Shown here piece by piece: positions 12,268 through 21,600 of a DNA stretch of 64,000 nucleotides. A model generated the notes under the pieces. That model was given only the letters and a program-made list of their open reading frames with translations, had not been told where the DNA came from and searched no databases. The position numbers and the translations under genes are program-made. Source of the stretch: Wyeomyia smithii. Its lineage: Eukaryota; Arthropoda; Insecta; Diptera; Culicidae. Every line of letters starts with the position of its first letter. Position 1 is the stretch's first letter. Location: NCBI RefSeq assembly GCF_029784165.1, contig NC_073696.1:154106713-154170712 (forward strand), given 5' to 3'.

Positions 12268-12384
12268 CAATGATAATAATAATAATCATAATAATAATAA
12301 TCATAATAATAATAATAATCATAATAATCATAACAATCATAACAATCATTACAAACATAACAATCATAACAATCACAACAATCA
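11188..12384 (+). repeat. Compartmented hexanucleotide microsatellite (~1.2 kb)
   Basis: Blocks follow one another: (AGTAAT)n to about 11695, (AATCAT)n to about 12048, (AATGAT)n to about 12255, then mixed AAT/AATCAT and AATCATAAC units to 12384. Each block differs by one base from its neighbour and is internally homogeneous apart from rare variants. The array is interrupted by the Ty3 element 2 insertion and continues at 23723. Confidence 0.95.
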
Positions 12385-13385
12385 GTAACCTCCCGTTAGG
12401 CTACAAAAATAGTTTTCTAGAATATTTAATTAAATACCATAGGATACATCTTATTATTGCAACTTTTCATTTATTTTTAGAATATTACTTGTTCATTTCA
12501 TAATAACTGTTATACTTTCATCCAGTAAAATTAGATTTTGAATTTCTCGTATAAAAATTCCCAAACCCCCTTGATCCCTATTTATCACTTTCCTATCCCT
12601 CGACCGTAAACATTAACCATCACAAGCTGGGCGCATTTCACGTGCGTGCTGTCAAATCGTGCTCAGATGTCAGCTCGGCCCAGCAAGGACATCACGGTAT
12701 ATATTACCCTGGACAGGCCGAGGACCGGCCTCTCATATTATCTACTCTTGGCCAAGTAGCATCTCCGGCTGATTAAACCTTCGGGATTAGTATCCCCGCT
12801 CGCTAAAGTGAAAAGTTAAGTGAACCGTTGTTGGAACAGTGTGGTAAGTGTCCCCGCCTGTGGACGCGTGAAGCGCTGGGATCCCCAGCTGGACCGTTCT
12901 GGGTTAGAAAAGGCGCTTCTGTCAACGTCCAAGGGCTGCGTACGTCAGCTGGATCCTGGGATCGTTCCGGACAAACTCCCCATTCGAACCTCGACGAGAC
13001 TATCCAAGCGGAGTTAATTGCCAGGTGCTGTGATCAGCGCTTCCGACCATGGACAACTTGCGGAGAACGGCGGTGCTTATTCCGTCTCAATAGTGGACCA
13101 CAACCAAGCAACTCCAAGATGTCTGGTGCTATCATCGTAGAGCCGGCCACTAGGGTGGTGCGCGGCATCATCGACAAAATGTAAAGCGGTTCGTAAATCC
13201 TTGATTATATTATCCAAACCATTCCTTTCCAATTTTGTAAAAGTAATTAAAGTAAAAATAAAATGATTTTGTAGTGAAATGAACATAAGTTTAGCTTTAT
13301 CTAATCAAAGGCCACGTGATTATAATCTTCCTCGTATTGATTTCTTCGCCCTGAGTGGTTCCTAAAGGAAAAAAAAATACTTACA
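12385..13385 (+). repeat. 5' LTR of Ty3 element 2
   Basis: The LTR is about 1001 bp, from GTAACCTCCCGTTAGG to ATACTTACA. It contains a TATATATTA box near 12695 and an AATAAA signal at 13257-13262. It matches the 3' LTR throughout with roughly two dozen differences by eye (about 2%). Short ORFs in it (12820-13184) recur in the 3' LTR simply because the LTRs are copies. Confidence 0.93.
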
Positions 13386-13387
13386 AT

Positions 13388-13400
13388 TGGCGCCTAACGC
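13388..13400 (+). promoter_or_regulatory. Primer-binding site of Ty3 element 2
   Basis: TGGCGCCTAACGC begins 2 bp after the LTR end, the usual position and TGG start for a tRNA 3'-end complement. The donor tRNA is not determined. TGGCGCC starts occur in elements primed by several tRNAs. Confidence 0.7.
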
Positions 13401-14912
13401 AAAAAATTCTAACAAAAGATTTTCAATTTTTGGTCAAAAAGTTGAACATCTTTTTCCCGTAACTCCGGGAGGAATCGTAATTAGAAGACCTAATTCCTAT
13501 CATATAACTATTTTTCGATTGTGAATTGCATGCTTTGAAACACGTGTGTTAAGCTATTATTTCGGATGATGAGAATAGATGATTGTATGATTTTTGCATT
13601 ACCCTACAGTGACTGAATTCTATCAACAACGCAGTGATTAACTAACCAATAAGTGGAAATAATTAAATATTTAAATAGTTTACTAGGTGCTACAGAACAT
13701 AACGTTTAGTATAAAGATAGTATAGTGTAGTGATTCGGGAAAATTTAAACATGAGTGAAGCAGTGGAAAACTTGATCCCAATGGCGGGAAAAATTCTAGC
13801 GTGGTAACATGACATACACGTGGACCACTTACTAGAAGACGAGCTTTTATTTGAGCTCTCAATACGAAACATTATTATTAATGACGACCCTTCTTTTAGC
13901 CGGAGGCGGCGAAGCCTAAGAGAACATATAAAAACTGAAATAGTAGATAAAAAGTTTATCAATGCCGATCTTAACGTCGATCTAGACCAAGAAGTAGAAT
14001 CCTGTGAGGAGAAATTACGGGAAATTTCTAATCTCGTTATTAGTGGAGATAAATTTACGAAAGCGAAATGCAAATCCAGACTTTTGCATCTAGCTCATAA
14101 GTTGTATCATTTGGTACGTCATGCTCAAGAACAAGATGTAGTTGAAATTTTAAATTCTTTGCTTAGTAGATGTGTTATTAGATTAAACAGTTTTTATTTA
14201 GAACTTTGTGATGTTGATACCCAAGTTCAAAACGAAGGTTCGGTGGATGATGAACCATTAGCCGACATCAACCCGACTGACGAAGATAACCCAGACATAA
14301 ATCCCAGAATTCTAAACCTGATTAGCGATTACAACCTCAAATCAAGGAACTAGAAAGAGAGGTTACGCGAAAAGCCATTGGAAAAGACATTTGTTCCCAA
14401 ACGGAACCGTTTCAAACGCAAGACTTTAGTCGTCCCCATACGACACGTTGTTCCACAAATTTAGGACACAGTTCTCTCAACCAAACGCTTTTCGATACTG
14501 ATGCTGGTGATTTCTACCCAGTGTCAGTACACAGCAATCCGATGTTGGCTACTCACCCTCAAGCTAACGCTACTGTCTCGGCTCCCATCAAGAGTACAGC
14601 GCCCATCACGAGCTCAGCTCCCATCACGAGTACAGCTACCATCACGAGTATTCCAGACAGATTTCATAATTATCCCGCGGCTAATCTGTATTACCCGCCA
14701 CAACCTTGGCCATCTCATAACTACCCAACGTTCTCAGCGACAGCTGGAAGAACAAGTTTCATGAGCATGGGCAACGTGAACCCTGTATCTCAGTCGAATA
14801 CCTCTCAAGCCAACTTTAATCCATTTCCCAACCCAATACAAACTCCAATCAATCAAGTTCCACAGACAAATCAAAGTAGGAGAAGTTTACCAGTTTCGAA
14901 ATGGTCTATAAG

Positions 14913-16043
14913 AAAGTACGATGGTGAAGATCAAGGTTTGAAGCTGAACGAATTCCTTGAATTAGTACAGGCTTTAGCGTTAACCGAACAAACCAGCGAA
15001 ATGGAACTGTTTGAATCAGCGGTGCACCTTTTCACTGGTGCAGCTCTCAAATAGTACATGACAACGCGTACTTCTGGGCTTCTTCTTAATTGGCAGCATC
15101 TAGTGTCGGAGCTAAAACGTACGTTTATGCATCCTGATTTAGATGCGCTTATAAAGAAGAAAATTTATCGCCGTAATCAGAACAAAAACGAATCATTTCA
15201 TGAGTTTTACTATGAGATAGAAAAGCTTATTTTCGTTATTATCGCATATTTTTCACACAAACTAACTACACCACAACGTAATTATCACGCGGCCGAAAAA
15301 GAAGCGCTTGCGGCGATACTCGCGATAGACGCGTTTCGCGGATATATTGAAGGGTATCACTTTACACTTATCACCGATTCTTACGCGTTGACTCATATAT
15401 TGAACACTAAATGGAAAGTGGGATCGAGGTGCAGCAGATGGAGCTTGGACCTGCAACAGTATGACATGACGGTTGTGCATCGTAAAGGAAAAAGATAATG
15501 TGGTTCCTGATGCACTATCACGTAGTATTGCAATGGTCCAATCGTCCACTACTTTTTGCTGGTACGATTCTTTGAAGCAAAAAGTTTCCAAACAACCAGA
15601 TAAGTACGCGGATTTTAAGGTGGAAATGAAATCTTATACAAATTCAGAACCGCTAAAGATGAACCGTACGACTGTCGTTTTGAGTGGAAGCTCGTTTCAC
15701 ATCCCGATGAAATTCCCAACATTATACAAAGTACGATGGTGAAGATCAAGGTTTGAAGCTGAACGAATTCCTTGAATTAGTACAGGCTTTAGCGTTAACC
15801 GAACAAACCAGCGAAATGGAACTGTTTGAATCAGCGGTGCACCTTTTCACTGGTGCAGCTCTCAAATAGTACATGACAACGCGTACTTCTGGGCTTCTTC
15901 TTAATTGGCAGCATCTAGTGTCGGAGCTAAAACGTACGTTTATGCATCCTGATTTAGATGCGCTTATAAAGAAGAAAATTTATCGCCGTAATCAGAACAA
16001 AAACGAATCATTTCATGAGTTTTACTATGAGATAGAAAAGCTT
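14913..16043 (+). repeat. 316-bp gag duplication flanking an RNase H segment
   Basis: 14913-15228 is repeated at 15728-16043 at a constant offset of 815 bp, with no difference noticed by eye. Between them lies a copy of downstream pol sequence (15239-15725). Junctions show only a few bases of local similarity: AAGCTT/ATT on the left, ATTAT/ACAAAG on the right. Confidence 0.95.
15239..15725 (+). other. Transplanted RNase H/connection segment inside gag
   Basis: This segment matches 18208-18693 of the same element, including the peptides IAYFSHKLTTPQRNYHAAEK and FTLITDSYALTHILNTKW. One extra A (GGAAAAAGA against GGAAAAGA) shifts its frame. It is in the same orientation as its parent copy 3 kb downstream and sits between the two gag duplicates. 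It carries only part of RNase H and cannot function alone. Confidence 0.93.
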
Positions 16044-16659
16044 TTTCGAACCATGAGTGTGCAACTCAGCGAGTACGAAAAACTAAAAATATTGGAACAA
16101 AATATGAGACTAGAGTACAAAAAACAGTTAACCTTCGTCAGCATTACGGACTTAACTACCTTAACTTCAGCTGCAAGGAAAGTCGATGCCTTATTGTATC
16201 CCGCTTATAACAAAGTTTACGGAGACGAAAGAACGGTTCATTTACTGGACACTTCTGAGTCAAAGAATAAGAAAAATTCTAACCAGCGAACTAACCGAAA
16301 ACCTTCAGAAACCGAAACACAATCCGTAAGAAACAACCCCGCGAAATTTCGCACGCTCAATCAAACCCAACTTCACAATCAATTCCCAACTCAGGCCAAA
16401 CCAGAGCTCAACTTACTTTGGAACATCTCATCGATACTCACTGCCCACCTTCAAATCACCACTGCTATAACTGTGGCAAATATGGTCATCAAATTAGTCA
16501 ATGCAGACTGCCTAGAGGCGTGGTATGCGAAAGGTGTGGCTTCAGAGGTTATCCAACTAACAACTGTCCATACTGCATAAAAAACTTATTACCAGCGAAC
16601 GAAAATCGCCGTTTGCTGAACTCAAACCATTAAACGCGTGCCCTAAAAATAAAAAAATA

Positions 16660-17060
16660 CTTACCATATTTAAACCAGCCATTGATGAACTTTATGCTAA
16701 AGACCCTAGTGTAATTTCGATTTCTTACCCAATCGATAATGATAACAGACCCTATATTACCGTTAAAATTTATGGAATAAAAATCCGCGCATTACTTGAC
16801 AGCGGAAGCAATTTAACTATTATTAGCAGCTCACTTTATTATAAACTTAATTCAAAAAAAATTACAATCGTTACGCACACCCATTGTGTTACGAACGGCC
16901 AATGGAGTGCAATTAAATATATTGGGTCAGATAGACTTACCTTTTTCTGTAAATAATAATATCAAAATTATTTCCACAATAGTAGTTTCGGATTTAACTA
17001 TAAGTTGCGTGTGTGAAATGGACTTTTGGAATAAATTCAACATTCACCACACCGTGCAAA
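16660..17060 (+). pseudogene. Protease region of Ty3 element 2 (frameshifted)
   Basis: Translation gives a retropepsin-like core with LLDSGSNLTIISSSLYYKL (about 16792-16848; catalytic triad DSG). This follows a strand-like segment, PYITVKIYGIKIRALL. Downstream the frame changes (NILGQIDLPFSV is readable from 16886) before joining RT. Retropepsins process Gag-Pol. Here the domain is split between frames, so it is not expected to work. Confidence 0.75.
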
Positions 17061-18722
17061 GTCGAGATTGCTGACGAAACCATGATAAACCCGCAACCAC
17101 CCACCGTTTTGACCAAAACGGAGGAAAAAGAAATAACTGAAATTAAAAAGCTTTTTCTCTCCTCTCGCCAAGGTCAGTTATCATTAACTTCTCTGGCCGA
17201 GCATAGGATTGAAATCCAGGACGAGTGGGAAAATAAACCCCCAGTCCGACAATTTCCCTACGTGATGTCTCCAAAAACCCAAGCTTTAGTTGCCGAAGAG
17301 TTGCAAAAACTACTAAAGGCAGGGATAATTGAACGCAGTTATTCTGATTGGTCCCTCAACTGTGTACCAGTTATAAAACCTAACAAAGTTCGCTTGTGCC
17401 TCGATGCACGAAAAATCAATGATCGCACCGTACGCGATGCGTATCCCCTACCTCACCCTTGTCGAATTTTGGGCCAGCTTCCTAAGGCCAGATACCTCTC
17501 GACTATAGACTTGTCCGAAGCATTTTTGCAAGTGCCGCTGGAAAAGTCTTCCCGAAAATATACAGCTTTTAGCGTTCAAGGCAAGGGGCTCTTTCAGTAT
17601 ACCCGCATGCCTTTCGGATTAATGAACAGCCCAGCTACATTGGCCAAGCTTATGGATAAAGTCCTGGGTCATGGGGCGCTGGAACCTTTCGTCTTCGTAT
17701 ATCTTGACGACATTATTGTAGTCACTGAGACGTTTGAGCACCACGTGCAACTTTTGCGCGAGTTTGCTCGTCGTCTTACCGAAGCGAATCTCTGCATAAA
17801 TTTAGAGAAATCTAAGTTCGGAGTTGCGGAAGTTCCATTCCTAGGGTATCTTCTAAGTACGGAGGGTCTTCGTACTAATCCTGACAAGATAAAACCGATA
17901 GTAAAATACGAGAGACCCAATACCATCACCCAACTTAGAAGATTCCTAGGGATGGCTAACTATTACCGAAGATTTATACCCGACTTTAGCGGTACAACCG
18001 CAGCTTTAACAGATTTATTGAAATCATCGAGCAAAATAATCAAATGGAATGATGAAGCTGAGAAAGCATTTTATGCTATTAAAGAGCTTCTCATATTCGC
18101 TCCGATATTGAGCAGTCCCGACTTCCAGAAAGAATTTACAATACAAACCGATGCTAGTGATGTAGCTGTAGCTGGAATACTTACCCTACAGCAAGACGGC
18201 GAAAAAGTTATCGCATATTTTTCACACAAACTAACTACACCACAACGTAATTATCACGCGGCCGAAAAAGAAGCGCTTGCGGCGATACTCGCGATAGACG
18301 CGTTTCGCGGATATATTGAAGGGTATCACTTTACACTTATCACCGATTCTTACGCGTTGACTCATATATTGAACACTAAATGGAAAGTGGGATCGAGGTG
18401 CAGCAGATGGAGCTTGGACCTGCAACAGTATGACATGACGGTTGTGCATCGTAAAGGAAAAGATAATGTGGTTCCTGATGCACTATCACGTAGTATTGCA
18501 ATGGTCCAATCGTCCACTACTTTTTGCTGGTACGATTCTTTGAAGCAAAAAGTTTCCAAACAACCAGATAAGTACGCGGATTTTAAGGTGGAAATGAAAT
18601 CTTATACAAATTCAGAACCGCTAAAGATGAACCGTACGACTGTCGTTTTGAGTGGAAGCTCGTTTCACATCCCGATGAAATTCCCAACATTATTCAACTT
18701 AATCATGAAAACATGCACATAG
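17013..18722 (+). pseudogene. Reverse transcriptase-RNase H of Ty3 element 2
   Basis: A 569-codon open frame. The RT spans about residues 60-300, with VRLCLDARKINDRTV, YLSTIDLSEAFLQVPL, FQYTRMPFGLMNSPAT and YLDDIIV (17700-17720). The connection FLGYLLSTEGL and TQLRRFLGMANYYRRFIPDF follow, then RNase H with FTIQTDASDVAVAGIL, AAEKEALAAI and FTLITDSYAL. Catalytic residues appear intact, so this is the best-preserved domain of the element. The frame breaks near 18695, just before integrase. The start at 17013 is only the edge of the open frame; the protein would be part of Gag-Pol. Confidence 0.88.
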
Positions 18723-19558
18723 GCTTTGATAAAACCCTAGCTCGAATCCAAAAACGCTATTATTGGCCTAAAATGAGAGCCGATATTCGTTCGTACATAG
18801 AAACTTGCCAAACATGCAAGGAAATAAAGCCACCATTTGTCATGGTTACACCTGAAATAGGACAAATGCGCTGTGCAAAAAGCCCTTGGCAAATAATTTC
18901 TATCGACTTTGTAGGTCCACTCCCACGCAGCCGAAAAGGAAATCAGCATATGTTGGTAATCTCCGATTATTTCTCAAAATGGGTTATGATTCAGCCTGTG
19001 AGAAAATTGGACAGTTCAGTCATGTGTAGCATTTTGAAAGATCAGTGGGTCTATCGAAACTCCGTGCCAGAAATAATTATTTCCGATAATGGTACGACGT
19101 TCACCTCGAAAGAGCTTAAAGCACTGGTTGATCGTTTCAAAATAAAACACTGGCTGAACTCCCGATATCACTCACAGGCGAATCCTGTTGAAAGAGTTAA
19201 TCACACCATTAACACTGCGATTCGATCGTATGTAAAGGATGATCAGCGTTCTTGGGACACTAAAGTTCCTGAAATTGAACTTATGATTAACACGACGGTT
19301 CACTCGGCGACCGGTCTCACGCCGTTTTTCATTATTCACGGTTACGAAATTTCCGAGTGTTCTTCAGATCACATCGGCCTCCAAAAACACGAACAGCTTT
19401 CCGCAGAAGAAAAGGAAGAAAAACGTAAACAAACTCTTGGCCAAATTTACGAAATGGTCCGGAAAAACTTTGCTAAATCCCACGAAAACACACGCGAGCA
19501 ATACAACCTCAGGAGTAGGAAGTTTGCAAAGCTCTTCACGATTGGGCAACGAGTGTAG
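18713..19558 (+). pseudogene. Integrase of Ty3 element 2 (frame break before, TAG near C-terminus)
   Basis: It contains a zinc-finger half (HIGFDKTLARIQ ... CQTCKE) and the DDE core: Asp in IISIDFVGPLP, Asp in IISDNGTTF, Glu in ANPVERVNHT. A C-terminal domain reads LRSRKFAKLFTIGQRV. It is in a different frame from RT, a one-base change near 18695. A TAG at 19556-19558 stands where related integrases usually carry Trp, and about 40 further codons remain open after it. Integrase joins cDNA to the genome. This copy has its catalytic core but is cut off from the Pol start. Confidence 0.86.
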
Positions 19559-20390
19559 CATAAAAATATGAAGCATTCGGATGCTGTGGAGCATTATAAT
19601 GTCAAATATGGCCGTCAGTACATCCCATGCACTGTAAAAGCAAAGATTGGGACCTTGAGGATTTAGCTGGCAAAAACAAATGCCAGCTTCCCACCTCAAA
19701 CCCGGTTAAAATAAAACACTCAAGCTTAGCAACATCACATTGCTTAATTTATTTCCACTTATCAGCTTCCGATAAACCTAAAAATAAAGAAAAAGGACCA
19801 ATTTAGCGCCAGAGTAACATTTACCACGAGATCATCTCAGCTTTCCCGCCACTGAATAACGAACACCGTCTGACAGTTTGACAACGTCAACAAACCACAC
19901 GAAAAAATTCAAACGTCAACAAACCACACGAAAAACTCGTACAGCTTTGTGAACGCTCCCCTTTTAGAGCTTGCGCATCGTTAAAAATGAGTCTCGAGCA
20001 GAATAAATTGTTGTTGCGACGGTAACAAAATTAATTATAAGAACAATTACGTTAGGGCGCCCTAGAATTTTAAAACTTGTAGCATAAGTCCAGTGTGAAT
20101 GATGCGTATGAATGAATAGCGTGACTGGAGTTGGTACCTATGAATGGACAGGAATGGAAGGTTTATAATTAAATTTCTTTAATCCAAGCAAACACATTTG
20201 CTGGAGATTGTACGGTGTATACAGAAACTTAATGATTAAACAAATAGTTTTGCCTTAGGAAAGTTGGCAGTAAATCTCCGGTTGTTGATAGAAATTCAGT
20301 TAGTGGAGCTGCAAAATGTATTCATTTTTTGGACCAACTCTGATAGCTAAATCACCCAATTTCAAAGCATGAAAATTTTCACATAAGAGG
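19559..20390. other. 3' untranslated region of Ty3 element 2, first part
   Basis: After about 40 readable codons past the integrase stop, no coding is visible. A 23-bp direct repeat (ACGTCAACAAACCACACGAA followed by AAA) occurs at about 19886 and 19913. The rest is unique and A/T-rich up to the ~130-bp tandem array that starts at 20391. Confidence 0.55.
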
Positions 20391-21430
20391 GTGGCGAGTC
20401 TCACCCTCAAAGTTTAGCCAACATGAAGAGGAAGATCCTTCGGGAAAAATCACCGCTTCTTGTTGCGACATAACTTTGAAAACAGCAGGCCCATCTAACA
20501 TATCCCAATTTTTAGAAAATGTGGCGAGTCTCACTCCTGAAGATTGGCCAATATGAAGTGGAAGATCCTTCGGGAAAAATCACCGCCTCATGTTGTAGCA
20601 TATCTTTAGAAGCAGTAGGCCCACAAAAGCCTATGGCAATGTAATTCCCAAGTGGCGAGTCTCACTCCTGAGGACTGGCCGATATGAAGAGGAAGATCCT
20701 CCTGGAAAAATCACCGCTTCATATCGTAGCGTGTTCTTAGAAGCAGCAGGCCCACAAAAAGCTATCCCTGGTGGCGAGTCTCACTCTCAACGATTGGCCA
20801 ATACAAAGCGGAAGATCCTACGGGAAAAATCACCACTTTTTATTGAGACGTATCGTTGGAAGCAGTAGGCCCATCAATCCTTACATGTCTCTCTTCCAAA
20901 GATTGGCCGACATGAAGAGGAAGATCCTTCGGAAAAAATCACCGCTTCTTGTTGAGACATAACTTTAGGAACAGAAGGACAAGTGTATGAAGCGTTATAG
21001 CGTAATTAATGAGTAGATCTCTAACAAACAATATCGCACGCTTAGCCTTGGGGCTAACAGCGGTCTCGATCAACTAGATTAGTTGAGAGAATTCGTTATC
21101 GATATTGTTTTTGGCACATTTTGCATGTGTAGGATAAGTACAACGATACACCGTGCCCCAGTGCTGAGTCGAGAAAATTTCCAGCTCGAAAAGATTCTCG
21201 ACTCGATCGGGAATCGAACCCGATATCACAACCGTGTGGGAGAGCTAGCCGATCGACATCGCCAACCACAGAACCACGGGGACGGGAGTAGATCTCTATT
21301 AAAAGCATAAATATAAAATTGATTCCTGTGACGAGTCTCACTGTTAAGGTTTAGTCCACGCAAAGAGGAAGATCTTCCGGGAAAAATCACCGCGTGGTGG
21401 AGGAACGTAACCTTGAGAGAAGTAGGGTTT
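20391..21430 (+). repeat. ~110-131-bp tandem repeats (five units plus one displaced) in Ty3 3' region
   Basis: Units start with GTGGCGAGTCTCAC at 20391, 20521, 20652 and 20771. A fifth, head-degraded unit starts near 20883. A sixth (GTGACGAGTCTCAC) starts at 21328 on the far side of a SINE. Every unit carries a conserved core, GGAAGATCCTTCGGGAAAAA followed by TCACCGC, with a more variable tail containing CAGCAGGCCCA. The array ends shortly before the polypurine tract and 3' LTR. Conservation of the core against a drifting remainder suggests a bound site (RNA or DNA). The function is unknown. Confidence 0.9.
21024..21285 (-). mobile_element. tRNA-derived SINE (family B)
   Basis: It is flanked by a 13-bp duplication, GAGTAGATCTCTA (21011-21023 and 21286-21298). 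Read on the minus strand, it begins at 21285 with a tRNA-like head: an A-box-like TGTGGTTGGCGA (around 21261-21272) and a B box GGTTCGATTCCC (21209-21220). A unique body and an A/T-rich end follow. It is about 262 bp, with no coding. It inserted into the tandem-repeat region of Ty3 element 2. Confidence 0.85.
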
Positions 21431-21600
21431 GAAAACAAAAAAAAATATTTTAACATTTTTTTTTATATCGGCTCGGGGAAGATTGTAACCTCCCGTTAGG
21501 CTACAAAAATAGTTTTCTAGAATATTTAATTAAATACCATACGATACATCTTATTATTGCAACTTTTCATTTATTTTTAGAATATTACTTGTTCATTTCA

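Larger units (their letters stand above)
13751..16633 (+). pseudogene. gag of Ty3 element 2, broken and internally duplicated
   Basis: The likely start is ATG 13751, with a TAA stop at 13805. The helical acidic N-terminal region then continues in the same frame to about 14340, where the frame shifts. A Pro/Ser/Thr-rich linker leads into the capsid region (WSIRKYDGEDQGLKLNEFLE, 14900 onward). A TAG at 15052-15054 interrupts capsid. A 316-bp piece of capsid is then duplicated around a foreign RNase H segment (14913-16043), and the same TAG recurs at 15867-15869. Capsid resumes (FRTMSVQLSEYEKLKILE). Near 16450-16590, in a shifted frame, come two zinc knuckles: CYNCGKYGHQISQC and CERCGFRGYPTNNC, the second with Tyr at the His position. 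Gag binds and packages element RNA. This copy cannot encode it. Confidence 0.85.

Noticed and set aside
11111..12503. Very long Ile/Met/Thr or Ile/Val open frames on both strands
   Set aside because: They are translations of the hexanucleotide microsatellite, where no stop can occur; no protein-like composition.
12820..13184. 118-codon ORF repeated at about 23156-23428 and looking like a conserved gene
   Set aside because: Both copies lie in the two LTRs of one element; conservation reflects LTR duplication.
21200..21285. tRNA gene
   Set aside because: A and B boxes are present, but the element has a SINE body, an A/T-rich tail and a target duplication; there is no complete cloverleaf.
20391..21430. 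Possible CRISPR-like array
   Set aside because: Units are ~110-131 bp with drifting similarity throughout, not short identical repeats with unique spacers, and the context is a eukaryotic retroelement.
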